From Lepus europaeus (taxonomy: Eukaryota; Chordata; Mammalia; Lagomorpha; Leporidae), in assembly GCF_033115175.1 (NCBI RefSeq), contig NC_084834.1, positions 89,884,462 through 89,948,461 on the forward strand: 64,000 nucleotides of DNA, given 5' to 3'. Positions 36,024 to 48,229 of this stretch are shown piece by piece (the stretch's first letter is position 1; every line of letters starts with the position of its first letter). Below the pieces are notes generated by a model. The model was given only the letters and a program-made list of their open reading frames with translations. It searched no databases and was not told the DNA's origin. Position numbers and translations under genes: made by a program.

Positions 36024-39000
36024 GCTTCTGGAATCTTACCTCTCCCTCTGTTACTCTACCTTTCAAAATAAGTGTTTTTTAAAAAATGGTTATTGTGACG
36101 TGGGAAATGGTTGTACTGGTTTGCCTAGACCAATGTCTTACAGCATTTCCCCTATGTTTTCTACTAGCAATTTGATAATTTCACGTTTTAAGTTCAGACC
36201 CTTGATCCATTTTGAATTTATTTTGTGTAAGATGTAAGGTAGGGGTTGTGTTGGAAATCCAGTTTCCCCAACACCAGTTTTTGAAGACTGTCCTTTTTCC
36301 ACAGAGTCATTTTAGCTTCTTGTCAATATTAGGTAGTTGTAGATGCATGGATTAATTTATGGGTTTTTATTCTGTTCCATTGATCCACATGTCTGTTTTT
36401 GTACCAGTACCAGGCCATTTTGATTATAACAGCCCTGTGGCACCATGTCTTAATATCTGGTATTGTGATGCTTCTTGCTTTGTTTTTTTGTTTGTTTAAT
36501 TTTGCTTTGGCTATTTGGGGTCTTTTGTGTTTTCATATGAATTTTAGGATTTTTTCTAGATCTGTAAAGAATGTCTTTGGAATTTTGATTGGGAGGGCAT
36601 AATTCTATAAATTAATTTGAGTATGTTTTGATGATATTAAATATCCCAATCCATGAACATGGAAGATATTTCATTTTTTGCATCTTCCATTTCTTTCATC
36701 AGTGTTTTGTAATGTTCATTGTAGAGCTCTTTCACACCCTTGGCAAAATTCATATCAAGATATTTCAAAATTGTTGTAGCTTTTGTTAATGGAACTATTT
36801 GTATAAATTCATTTTCAGCCAGGATCTTGTTGGTGTATAAGAATTCTATTGGTTTTTGCTCTGTTGATTTTATAACCTGCAACTTTACTGAATTCTCTTA
36901 TGTGTTCTACAGTCTTTTGGTGGAGTCCTTTGTTTTTCTTATTTAAAGGACAATGATGTTGGCACACAGGAATAATATGACTTCCTGCTGTTAATTTGTA
37001 TCCCTTTGATTTATTTTTCTTGCCTAATGATTTGGGTTAAAACTTCCAGAACTATATTGAGTAATGGTGGTAAGAGTAAGCATCCTTTTCTTGTTCTGGA
37101 TCTTAGTGGAAATGCTTCCATGTTTTTCCCATTCAGTGTGATGCTGTGGGTTTGCCAAATATATCCTTGATTGTGTTGAATTACGTTCCTTGTATATGCA
37201 ATTTTTAAAAACTTTTTATCATGAAGGAATGCCATATATTGCCAAGTGCTTTCTCTGCATCTATGGAGATGATGATATGGTTTTATTCTTCATTTTGTTT
37301 GTGCGATGCATCACATTTACTGATTTGCATATGTTAAATTATACTGCATCCCTGGGATAAATCCCACTTGATTTGTGAATGATCTTATGGTATGATATGT
37401 TGATAATTTTTGCATCTGTGTTAATTTGCTAATACTATGTTGATCAGGTGAACTGGGCTATAATTTTCTTTTTTGTTGTTGTATCTTCTCTGGTTTTGGA
37501 AGTAAGGAGATACTGACCTCATAGAATTAATTTGGTAGGATTCCCTCTGTTTCAATTGTTTTGAATCATTTAAGAAGAATTGGCATTAGTACTTCCTTAA
37601 AAGTTTGGTAGAATTCAGCAGTGAAGCCAGCTAGTCATGGGTTTTTCTTTGTTGGGGAAGCCCTTTATAACTGAATCAATCTCTGCTTTGGTTATTGGTT
37701 TATTTAGATTTTCTATGTCTTTGTTTTCACTTTCATAAATTATGTATTTCCAGAATGTATCTATTTTGTTTAGATTTCCACATAGCTGTTTGTAATAATT
37801 CCTAATGAGTCTTTGTATTTCTGTGATATCAATTGTAACATATTGTTCATCTCTGACTTAATTAATTTGGTTATTATCACTTTTTTGTTAGTTAATCCAA
37901 TGGTTCATAAATATTGTTTACTTTATCAAAGAGACAGCTCTTCATTTCAATGACCTCTTGCATAGTTTTTTTTTTATTTCTATTTGGTTTATTTCTTCTC
38001 CAATTTTTATTATTTCTTTTTTTTCTTTTTTATTTCATAAATGTGAATTTACAAAGTACAACTTTTGTATTGTTGTGGCTTCCTCTGAGACTTGGTTTGC
38101 TCTTCTTTTTATATGTTATCCAGACAAATTGTTAGGTCATTTATTTGATACTTTTCCAATTTTATATGTAACTACTTATTGCTGTAAACTTTCCTCTTAA
38201 CACTGCTTTTGTTGTATTCCATAAACTTTGATATGTTTTTGCTTTAATTTTCATTAATTTAAATACATTTTTAATTTCCTTTTTGATTACTTCTATGACT
38301 CGATATTCATTCAAGTGCATATTTTTCAGTCTCCATGTGTTTGTATATTTTCTAGAGCTCATTTTGTGGAAATACCTAGCTTCATTCCATTGTGATCAGA
38401 AAAGATAAATGTATGACTTTAGTTTTTACATTTGTTGAGACTTGTTTTGTGGCCTGGTGTATGGTCTATCCTAGAGAATATTTTAAGCAATGATAAAAGA
38501 ATGCCTGTTCTGCAGCGGTAGGATGGGATGTTCTGCAGATAAATGTTAGATCCATTTGGTCTATAGTACAGATTAGTTCTGCTACTTCTTACTTGGTTGT
38601 TTCGTTTAGTCAATGTGGTCATTGATGAAACTGAGGTGTTGAGGTTCCCCATTATTATTGTATTAGAACTTACGTCTCCCTTTAGAGCCATTACATTTGC
38701 TTTATAAAACTGAGTGCCCTGCGTGCATATACATTTGTTAAAATCATGTCTTCTGGTTGAATTGATTCCCTAGTTATTACATAATGGTATTCTTTGTATC
38801 TTTTGATAGTCTTTGTCTCAGAGCTTATTTTGTCTGACAGCAGTATAGCTATTCCTGAACTCTTGATTTCCATTTGCATGGAATATTTTTTCCATCCTTC
38901 AATTCACTTTGTTGGTGAAGTATGTTTCTTGCAGACACCATAAAGATCTGTCTTGTTTTTTTTTTTTTAAATCCATTCAACCACTCTGTATCTTTTAATT

Positions 39001-41165
39001 GAGGAATGTAGTCCATTTACATTCAAGATTTTTATTGATAAGTATTGGTCCCACAATGTTCCTATAAATATTCCCATTGTTTGTTTTCAATCTCCTTTTT
39101 TTTTTATCAGAGGTTTTCTGCCTCAGAATTCTTTCATGATGCTGATTGTCTTTCTCTGTGTAATATTTCATTAATTATTATTATTAAAGTTGATTGGGTA
39201 GTAACAAATTATTCCAATTTTTAATTGTCTTACAAGGGTTGTACTTCACCCTCATTTATGAGTGAAAGCTTTTTTGGGTTGGGCAATTTTTTATTTTTTT
39301 GAGTTTGGACTATTTTTTCACATTCTCTCCTAGCTTATAGCATTTCTGTTGAGAAATCTGCTATCAATTTGATGGGAGCTGTCATTTCTCTCTTGCAAAT
39401 TTTAGGATATGCTCTTTATGTTTTATTTTTGAAAGTCTGACCACATTGTGTCATGGTGAGGATCTTTCCTGATCATGCCTATTTGGGGTTCTATACACTT
39501 CCTTTATTTCGATGTCCTTATCTTTTACCACATTGGGGGAAATTCTGCATTTATTTCATTTAATAGGTTTTCTAAGCCATTATTTGTCCCTATTCCTCAG
39601 GAACCCCTAAGACTCGTATTTGTTCATCCCAGAGATCCTGCACTGTTTTCATTCTTTCTTTTTCCTCCTCATCTTCTATTTTCTGACTGAGATATTTCAA
39701 AAATCCTCTATTCTAGATCAGATATTCTTTCTTCTGCCTTGTCCGGTCTTTTGTTCAGGCTTCCAACTATATTTTTATTGGACTTATTGAATACTTCATT
39801 TCTAACATTTCTGTTGATTTTTCATATATTTCTATCTCTCTGCAGAATTTCTGATCCATGTCATCTCCTGATTTCCTATTCCATTTAACTGTTTCTATTT
39901 TTTGGCCAACCTTGCAATCATTCTCTTGAATTCCTTTTCAGGCATTTTGTCATTCTCCCCTTCTTCACAGTCCAATATTAATGTATTATTGTGTTCATTT
40001 CAGGGAGTTATAATGCCTTCCTTGTTCTTGTTTCTTACATTTCTACATTAATTTTTGTGCATCTAGATGGATCTCTTGTTTCTATTTCTTCTGGTGGATT
40101 TTTTTTATTCAAGGCTTTGTTTCCAGAGATTTGTCTCTGGGGCTCAGTGGGGCACCTAAGACTTACACTTGATCTTTGTGTGCTGGGTAGGACTGTGTGC
40201 TGTGTGCTGTGTGCTGGGTTGGACCAGGGAATTCTAATCACCATTGATGGGTGGCACAAGGGTCCAGAGTGACACCCAAGATAGGCATGATGGAGCACCT
40301 CTGGCTACAGTCAGTAGGTGAGAGAATGTTGCATTTAGCTGGTGTGTCCAAAGTCCCAGCCTTCCTCTGTGCCTGTGTGATCTAGGTGTTTCACAGCTCA
40401 GAGTGAGTCCATGGGGCCAGTGCATGCGTTCACCCAGGCATGTGCCATATCCAGAGAACGGACTCACTCTACATTGTGTCCCCCAATCACACTGTGATAT
40501 CTATCCCCAGTGTGCAAGGACCTCAGTGTCTCCACAGTCAGACTTGGTAGATACACAAAAACCCAGCCACAATCCACAACCTTCCCAGCTCTGAGGCTTA
40601 TGTCCAGAACTCTCAAAATAACTGGGCACAGAGGGTCAGCTCTCCACCCTGTAAACCGCCTTGTCTCTGGATCCAGCAGCCTCCAGTAGTAGCAGGACTG
40701 CCTGCTGTCACTGAGTCGATGAGAGTCCAGCAGCAACGACCACAGCAAATTGAGTCTGGCACTTTGGTGGGTAGGTGGGAGGGAAGCAACATGGCTTTTT
40801 TTGAAGCAAAGTACTTTCTCAGATCCCGGTCAGCTCTCCAGGCTGAAATTGAAGTCTGTGGGAACTGTGGAATTCTTTCTCAGTTAAAGCTGCCAGAAGT
40901 GAATGCTGTGGCATCTTTGTGCATTCTCTTGCCAAGGTGATGCTTCCCAGCTGGGAGCTGGTAGCATGGATGTAGGTGTGCCTGTTGGCACAACTGGTAA
41001 TGGCAGCTTGTTTGTTCTCTCTCCTAGCTGCCCTATGGAATCTGTGTTCTGTCATTTCTCCATGAACATTTCTCTCAATCAGTCCCCTGGGCTCTTATTT
41101 TGTTTTTCCAGTATCTTTCTGTGGTGGAGGTCAATGCAGCTTCTCACTATTCAGTCATCTTGGAT

Positions 41166-42404
41166 CCTATCCATGATGTTAGTTTTAAGGCATTTTAAAC
41201 AAAATTTGAACCAGCATATCTTTTCCTCCAAAAAAACGGTTTGGGTGACTTCACCCTGCTCGTGTTGTAAGGATGTGTTTAGCATAGCTGCTGGGTAAAT
41301 CCAACATTGATTATAGCTTTCAGGAAGAACCAACAAAAACACTAGAATGACAAAAGCCAAGAATTTTGTAAAGGTAGACAGGATTCAGTCTAAATCCAGA
41401 AATTTATCTGGTAGATTTATATAAAGCAAATTTAAAGTAGAGTTGATATTAATATTGATATTCCACTCAAAAATGAACAAATGTTGAATATATCTGAATA
41501 TGGATATGTGATGATCAGAAGAAAGATAATTCAGAAAATTCCCTTCTCTGCTGACAGCATAGTCCTAACTTTAACAGTTAAAAAGTGACAGGGAACAAGT
41601 TAAATCTCTGAGATAATTACAGTCAGGAGAAACGCTTATATACTCTTGATTCCAGGATCTAAATAATTACATTTATTCAATGTGATTAGAAATCAAGATA
41701 GATGACATTAAACTGAAAGACAGCTTAAATAGTCATTTGGCGGTTTTATTTCGCATTTAACTGGATCCATTACAATTTTGTCCTCCCAGAAATTAAAGAT
41801 TCTCTATAGAGTTTCTCTAATGCTATAAGCTGCCATTTGGTGAACTTGTGGACTAAAAGTCTTTTAAAACCATAATCATTTCTTTAAAATTGCTGTTAAT
41901 CCAAACAAATCTAGGACTCCATATCCATTAAGCTTTGACTCAACCCAAGGGAACCCCAGTGGCTAACCACTCTGAACCTCCTGGCCAAGAAAATGAAGAA
42001 ATGTTGACCACATCTAAATGTGGATGTGTGATGATTGGATGAAAAGTACACTCACACATAAACAACTTTCAGGTGGACCAAATGCCATCAGGCATGACTT
42101 GTCCACTGTGTAGCTTTACTCAAGTGCCCAGAGGAGATCATCTGTTTTTCAGAGAAAACATTTGAAAGATGGGGTAATTGTCCATCTGTAGACAGCCTCA
42201 GTTTTATGCATATTTCAGGTCATGTCACCAGAAATCTATTGCTTCCACAGAATTTTTAAACAACTGAAATTTGATATTTCACTCCGTATGATATTTCAAA
42301 AGTGACTTTTGAAATTCTTGTGATTACATAATTAATACCCACTAATTTTAGAGGAAAAATGGAAAATATGTACACTTAAGTGCAAGAAAAAAGATATAAA
42401 TATT
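41166..42404. other. Unassigned sequence between two L1s
   Basis: 1.2 kb with no named repeat. It contains two related segments of about 54 bp (41472-41525 and 41992-42046). Confidence 0.4.
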
Positions 42405-43422
42405 TAAATATGTATAGAATAGGGAGTGGCAAGATGGCGGAATAGGAAGGGAGCACATTGATAGTTCAGCAAGACACACAGGTTAATAAAAGTGGAGATA
42501 CTGCAGGGTCAAGGAAGAGTAGGGGAAGAAACAGCAGCGGAAACTCTTCTGGAACTAGTGATTCACAGTGGACCTGCGTGGAGAGCGTGGAAGCCCAAGT
42601 TCGGGACACCAGCGGCAGACTCAACGCACCAGCGCTGGAACGCGAGGTGAGCCGAACCTCAATAGCCTGAGACACCAGCGGGCAAGCAGAAAGAGGAGAC
42701 TAGAGGGAACGAGGCTTGAAACTACGTGGGGAAAAGCTCACCAGGCTAACTAGAATAGAGAGAGGAAAAAAAAAAAAAAAGTGACCGATACGGACACGAG
42801 TTTCTCTCTCTCCACTCACCCCTCAAAGGTGAGCAAGACAAAGAGCAGGCGCCATTTTGGACATACGTCATAAGCAGGGCGACCTCAGCTCTGCACTGGC
42901 CCTGAGCCTAGCAGAAAAACCTGACTCTGGGGGGAGAGGTGAAATAACAGGAGATTAGCATCTAACTTGGCAACCCAGTGGGAGACTGCAGGAGAATTGG
43001 AGCCCACACTGAGGGCAGCAGAGATTCCCTGTGTGGTCCTTGGGAAAGAGCTTCTGATCTCTGGCTCCTGTGGGTATATCATTCGCCTGCTAACTACCTC
43101 CAATTACGTTCAGCTGTGAGGAATTACTTCCCTTTTAAATCAAAAAAAAAAAAAAAAAGAAAAGAAAGAGAGATTTACCACGCCTAACCTGGGAGTGTCC
43201 TCTTTGACACACCCTCAACCCTGAGGAACCAAACACAGCTCTCAGTCCACACTCATCTCAAGCCTCTAAGGCTCCACTGAAAGCAGACAGTCCACTTAAT
43301 ATAGAGCCATAGTGTAACAAGAAAAAACAACACAGTGAAGAAACCAAATATCTCCAACATGCCAAACAACAAACGCAAAAACCAAGCTAACAAGAACAAG
43401 GAAGACACTATGATGCCCCCAA

Positions 43423-44394
43423 ATGAAAGACACCCCAATTCAAGATTATGAAGATGATGAGATCGAAGAAATGCAAGAAGCGGATCTCAAAAAATTGATA
43501 AGAACATTAAGAAGTTCTCAAAAACAAATTCTTCAACTACAGAAATCCTTAATGGACAAGATAGAAAATCTCTCTCATGAAAATGAAATATTAAGGAGGA
43601 ATCAAAATGAAACGAAACAACTAGTAGAACATGAAACTGTGATAGTGACAAAAAACCACAATGAAATGAAGAACTCAATAGATCAAATGACAAACACATT
43701 AGAGAGCCTTAAAAACAGGATGGGTGAAGCAGAAGAGAGAATAGCAGACTTAGAAGACAGAGAACAGGAAAGGAAACAGGCAAACCAAAGAAAAGAAGAG
43801 GAAATTAGAAATCTAAAAAATATTGTCGGGAATCTACAGGATACTATTAAAAAACCTAACATTCGGGTTCTAGGAGTTCCTGAAGGCATGGAGAAGGAGA
43901 AAGGATTAGAAGGCATTTTCAGTGAGATACTAGCAGAAAATTTCCCAGGTTTGGAAAAGGAAAGAGGCATCTTAGTACAGGAAGCTTATAGAACCCCTAA
44001 TAAACATGACCAAAAGAGATCCTCACCACGACATGTTGTAATCAAACTCACCACAGTGAAACATAAAGAAAAGATTCTAAAAGGTGCAAGAGAGAAACGT
44101 CAGATTACTCTCAGAGGATCTCCAATTAGACTCACAGCAGACTTCTCATCAGAAACCCTACAAGCTAGAAGGGAATGGCGAGACATAGCCCAGGTACTAA
44201 GAGAGAAAAACTGCCAGCCCAGAATATTATATCCTGCAAAGCTCTCATTTGTGAATGAAGGTGAAATTAAGACTTTTCATAGCAAACAGAAACTGAAAGA
44301 ATTTGTTGCCACTCATCCTGCCCTGCAAAAGATGCTTAAAGATGTGTTACACACAGAAACACAGAAACATGGTCACCAATATGAAAGAAGGTAA
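43423..44394 (+). CDS. L1 ORF1 protein (nearly intact, 323 aa)
   Basis: L1 ORF1p is an RNA-binding, trimeric nucleic-acid chaperone that coats L1 RNA. The frame shows an acidic start, a long coiled coil (about residues 12-142, heptad-rich with Gln/Glu/Lys), an RRM-like domain (about 147-238; IRVLGVPEGMEKEKGLEG at its start, KRQITLRG near its end) and the C-terminal domain (about 245-312; NCQPRILYPAKLSF). No internal stop. A better N-terminus lies upstream: ATG at 43359 opens a basic, Asn/Lys-rich 30-codon stretch that ends at TGA 43449-43451 in another frame. This copy therefore probably carries a frameshift near 43440 and the 323-aa frame is short by about 28 residues. No ORF2 follows. Confidence 0.9.
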   Translation: MKDTPIQDYEDDEIEEMQEADLKKLIRTLRSSQKQILQLQKSLMDKIENLSHENEILRRNQNETKQLVEHETVIVTKNHNEMKNSIDQMTNTLESLKNRMGEAEERIADLEDREQERKQANQRKEEEIRNLKNIVGNLQDTIKKPNIRVLGVPEGMEKEKGLEGIFSEILAENFPGLEKERGILVQEAYRTPNKHDQKRSSPRHVVIKLTTVKHKEKILKGAREKRQITLRGSPIRLTADFSSETLQARREWRDIAQVLREKNCQPRILYPAKLSFVNEGEIKTFHSKQKLKEFVATHPALQKMLKDVLHTETQKHGHQYERR

Positions 44395-45529
44395 AGGAAG
44401 GAAACCTCACAGCAAAAGATCATAGGAAGCTCAATTTCTCTTTGACATAGAATTAAACTCTGATGCCCTGTTAAAGCAATGTGTTAAAGTAATCTAAAAA
44501 CAAAAAGCAATTCAAATCAATTGTCAATCTACAAAAAGAGTTAAAGATTTTAAAAGCTATTATTAAAATTGCTATATTGGTCTATTATGCTATGTTATAT
44601 GTGTGTACATATTGTATGTCCACATGGGGAAATTTTATTAAGAGTTTTATTTTAAATGGCTTATAGATAAGATTGTCCATAAATTTAAGCTGCTAAAATC
44701 AATCAAAGATACATTTTAATTTGTGGGACCTGAATCTGTGTATCATATGTTTTAAACGTGTTAGTAGAAAGAAACTAAAAACATTTTATATGGTTGTGCT
44801 TAAGTTTACTGGCTAAACAAACTACACCATGTTAGATATTTAAGAGGTGTTTTCAAATACATGATTCTTAAAATTTATAGAAGGCATTGGACCTTCTGGT
44901 AAATGTTTTCTTAAGTTGTTATCTAATGGTTGAAACGGTTTGCTAAGTATTCATGTAATATTGCTATTGTCAGCAAGCGATCTAGGACTTGCTCCCTCAT
45001 TTCTCTATTCTAAGCCCAACTTGTTCTTTCATTTCTCTATTCTCTTCAAGGTAGGAAACTAATTCTATTATGAAGGAATCTGTAGGACACACAATTTAAT
45101 CTTTAGACCTTATAAAAGAGATGGCTAACAATTTTCTGTAATAGCATAGCCAAAATAAGAATTTAAATAATAATCTCATAGCTAGATTCACTTCGCCATC
45201 AGCGAAGTATACAGTAAGTAGAAAAAACCTCCCTTTCAGACCAAAGGGAAAGAAAGTTTTAAAGTGAGAATATAATTTTCCTCATGGGCATTGTCTACCT
45301 TAGAAAAACTACTACAGAACATGCCTGTGACTATAGACTTGTAGTTCAGGCCACCGAAGATTAGAGATGGGACACGGGCACTCCCTTGACTTGCATCCTC
45401 TGGTCTGCTTGAACACAAACCAGGAGGAAAAGAAAGCTAGGCATCAGAAGCAATGGGTGGCAGGCCTATTAATGGCTGATCTGTATTGTGATCTGCCCTC
45501 AAGGAGACCCAACAGGCCAGTCCACTGCA

Positions 45530-45840
45530 GTGGCTTTCAATGTGGTAAGCCTGGGCTTCAGCAGAAGTCAGCTTGTGAAGAGCCCTGGCAGCTCTGCCAA
45601 GAGTTGGATCACTGGAAATGGACCTGCCCTGGAGTCGAAGGATGCCCAGGTCAGAGCCACAGATCTTATTGGCTCTAAGCTGAAAAGCCCTTCACTCAGC
45701 CCAACTTCCAAAGTGACCACTGCAGCTGAGGGGACGGCCAAGTAGGGTCAGCAACATTGCAGGCAGAACTGTAAATTTGTTGTTAGAGATGCCCCCTGCC
45801 TTTACCTGGCCAGCTCTCCTCCCAGGCCAGCCAAGTAATG
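45530..45840 (+). pseudogene. Retroviral gag nucleocapsid/protease-like remnant
   Basis: In the frame open from 45367, residues FQCGKPGLQQKSACEE and, further on, CQELDHWKWTCP look like two degenerate CCHC zinc knuckles of class I ERV nucleocapsid. The second keeps C-x4-H-x4-C (from 45595). The first Cys of each knuckle and the His of the first are lost. About 100 nt later, in another frame, a short protease-like stretch (GRTVNLLLEM, near 45760-45790) lacks the catalytic Asp-Thr/Ser-Gly. Broken and noncoding. The assignment rests on motif shape only. Confidence 0.5.
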
Positions 45841-46721
45841 AAAGTCAACAGAGTGCCTTCCCCTAGGAGGTTCACACCTCCCTTAGGACATACCCCATGT
45901 GAAGAGATAGATAGGTCTGGGCCTCTTAACTTACAAGGCCTAAAGCCCACCAGATTATTATCAAGCCCCTTCTATCAGGTTCTATTTGCCTCTCAATCAG
46001 AAAACTTAATTGTAGCTTAGACAGCACCTTTCTTAGCTCCTCTAATAATGACTCTGTCCTTTGTTCTAGACCCTGTCTAGCACACTTGGGCCTCATTCCT
46101 TTGTAATCATAACCTCTACTCTACCACCAATGGCTCTACTTCCAACCTGTGTGTACTGATGGTCCTCTTCCCCACTTAATGCTGTATAATTGTTCAAACC
46201 TGGTAAATGCCACTCTTAGCATCATTGGTTACTATCCTCACTCTGTCTTTTATGACCTTGTCTAAATATGATCAGAATCGGCAAACTTGGAAGGCTTCCA
46301 TAGCCTTGGCAACTCATGACGACAGCCTAGGGTGGTTTCTGGCGCCATAAACTAGAGTGTCAATTTGTTGGGTCAACAACAAGAGCCACTGTGCACTTGC
46401 TCCTCATGTGGGATCTCTGTCCTTAATGTGCTGTACATTGTGATTTAATACTATAACTAGTACTCAAACAGTGTGTTTCACTTTGTGTTTCTATGTGGGT
46501 GCAAACTGTTGAAATCTTTATACTAACTTGATCTTCTGTATATAAAGAGAATTGAAAATGAATCTTGATGTGAATGGAAGGGGAGAGGGAGCGGGAGAGG
46601 GGAGGGTTGTGGGTTGGAGGGAAGTTATGGGAGGGGGAAGCCATTGTAATCCATAAGCTGTACACTGGAAATTTATATTCATTAAATAAAAGTTAAAAAA
46701 AAATAAATATGTGTAGAATAG

Positions 46722-47080
46722 TTTCTCATCAAACATATTAGTAGACTGTTTAGTGGAAATTATTGAAGTATATTTATTTTGACGTTGTGACAAGATAAAA
46801 TAGTATAAATAATTAAGTATATGATGAATTTTTCATTTTTAATTTCCTAAATAACACAGTTTAAAACATTAATCAAGTGAGATGGAAAAGTCAATACCTT
46901 GAAACATTTAATGAGACCTTTATCTAAAACTCTACAGGACCTCTTGGTGTTACCACACAACCTCAATATTTATAGGAAAAAAATTCACAAAGGACAGTTC
47001 TAGTGCAAGATATGGCATAATGACATTTATCTCTGTTGAGGGACTAAACACATTTGTCTTTCTTATTTCTCATCAAAGTT
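46722..47080. other. No recognisable feature
   Basis: AT-rich sequence between the chimeric element and a SINE. Confidence 0.45.
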
Positions 47081-47082
47081 TC

Positions 47083-47415
47083 TTTTTTAAGATTTATTTA
47101 TTTATTTGGAAGTCAGAGGTATACAGAGAGAGGAGGAGAGGCAGAGAGAAAGAGAGGTCTTCCATCTGCTGGTTCACTCCCCAATTGGCCGCAATGGCGG
47201 GAGCTGCGCCAATCCGAAGCCAGGAGCCAGAAGTTTCCTCTGGGTCTCCCATGCGGGTGCAGGGGCCTAAGGACTTGAGCCATCTTCCACCGCTTTCCCA
47301 GGCCATAGCAGAGAGCTGAATCAGAAACAGAGCAGCAGGGACTTGAACCGGCGCCCGTATGGGATGCTGGCACTGCAGGCGGTGTCTTTACCCACTACGC
47401 TACAGAGCCAGCCCC
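47083..47415 (-). mobile_element. CSINE
   Basis: Minus strand, from AAGATTTATTTATTTATTTG to the head complement CTACGCTACAGAGCCAGCCC. Flanks CATCAAAGTTTC and CATCCCAAAGTTTC are the target duplication. Confidence 0.92.
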
Positions 47416-48229
47416 ATCCCAAAGTTTCACTAAATGTGAACAGATTTTTTTTTCCACAAAAGGAATGAATAATAACCATACCATTGAAAATTAATGCTAT
47501 TAGTTGGTCAGGAATTCAAAGAAACATGTAGAAGATTGGCACAGACAGGATTGATCTGAATAGAAAACAATGAAAGAAAATAAGATTTAAGGAAGTCCTG
47601 AAGGATCTCTGAGTTCAAAATCAGGACAAGCAAAGAGCAGGTGTGAGCCATTGGACAATTGATGACAGTAGATTGATTAAGTAATTTCGCTGGACTGCCC
47701 ACCCCTACCCAGATGATGAAAGCCTTCACCAGCAATCTCTGTAAGTGGAGGGGGAAGCAGAATTGTGCAGATAAGGGAAGCTGAGCTGTGACTCATTTAT
47801 AACAAACTCCCCAGGTCGCCCACGATGACTCCTTGGGAGCTCTGAAGCTGGGTCTTGCCCTGAATTAAGTCAGGTGGAATCTACAATTTTGCACTCCCAG
47901 CAAAGTTGGAAGTTGAGGAGCTTTTGGATATAAGCTACATTCAGGAAGTGAGTATGATTTGCGGTAAGGGGAGACACTTTCCTTCTGGGGTGTCTACAAG
48001 AGGAATGAGCTGTGACCTACAGTAAGCAACAACACCCCTGATATGAGCTGCATGAGTATGTCAGCACAGAGTAAAGGAAGCAACTGGGTGTTCACCTTGC
48101 AGGGCCAAATTCACACCTGAATCTCTTCCCTAAAGAGAATGTGGATCTGTCTGGAAAAGGATGCTAATTTGCATACTGAGAGAAAAGAATGGTGAAGCAG
48201 AATGTTTACAGAATGTTCACCTACAGAAT
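47416..48229. other. Unassigned sequence
   Basis: No repeat I can name. The right part (from about 47810) may be the 5' portion of the ancient LINE that follows. Confidence 0.3.

Larger units (their letters stand above)
34340..41165 (-). mobile_element. Near-full-length, decayed L1
   Basis: Minus strand. The 5' UTR starts near 41165 (GATCCAAGATGACTGAATAG) and runs to about 40020. A broken ORF1 spans about 39000-40020. ORF2 covers about 38900 down to 36000. ORF2 pieces visible by translation are the endonuclease (38419-38879), the IKRYKEYHYV region, LRGKFTAISSYI (38162-38362), and the RT segments [20 protein letters not shown] (37011-37235) and ILKYLDMNFAKGVKELYNEH (36637-36882). The 3' end near 34520-34560 has the complement of AAGAATGAATTCCTGACATT. 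Two SINEs interrupt it. Many frameshifts; not active. Confidence 0.88.
42423..46703 (+). mobile_element. Chimeric L1 element: 5' UTR, ORF1, non-L1/ERV-like insert, L1 3' UTR
   Basis: Starts at a typical L1 5' end (GAGTGGCAAGATGGCGGAAT) and carries ORF1 (43423-44394) and a few nt of the inter-ORF spacer. It then departs from L1 near 44423, just after GCAAAAG. From about 44424 to 46255 no ORF2 is present; instead there is unique sequence and a retroviral nucleocapsid-like remnant (45530-45640). L1 resumes near 46256 (CCTTGTCTAAATATGATC) and ends in ATTAAATAAAAGTT plus an A-rich tail. An 18-bp target duplication (TAAATATGTRTAGAATAG, one mismatch) lies at 42405-42422 and 46704-46721. The outer duplication indicates one integration of the L1-bounded unit. 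The middle could have been acquired before insertion or replaced ORF2 later. Confidence 0.82.

Noticed and set aside
43683..43970. 95-codon minus-strand frame
   Set aside because: Antisense of the intact L1 ORF1.
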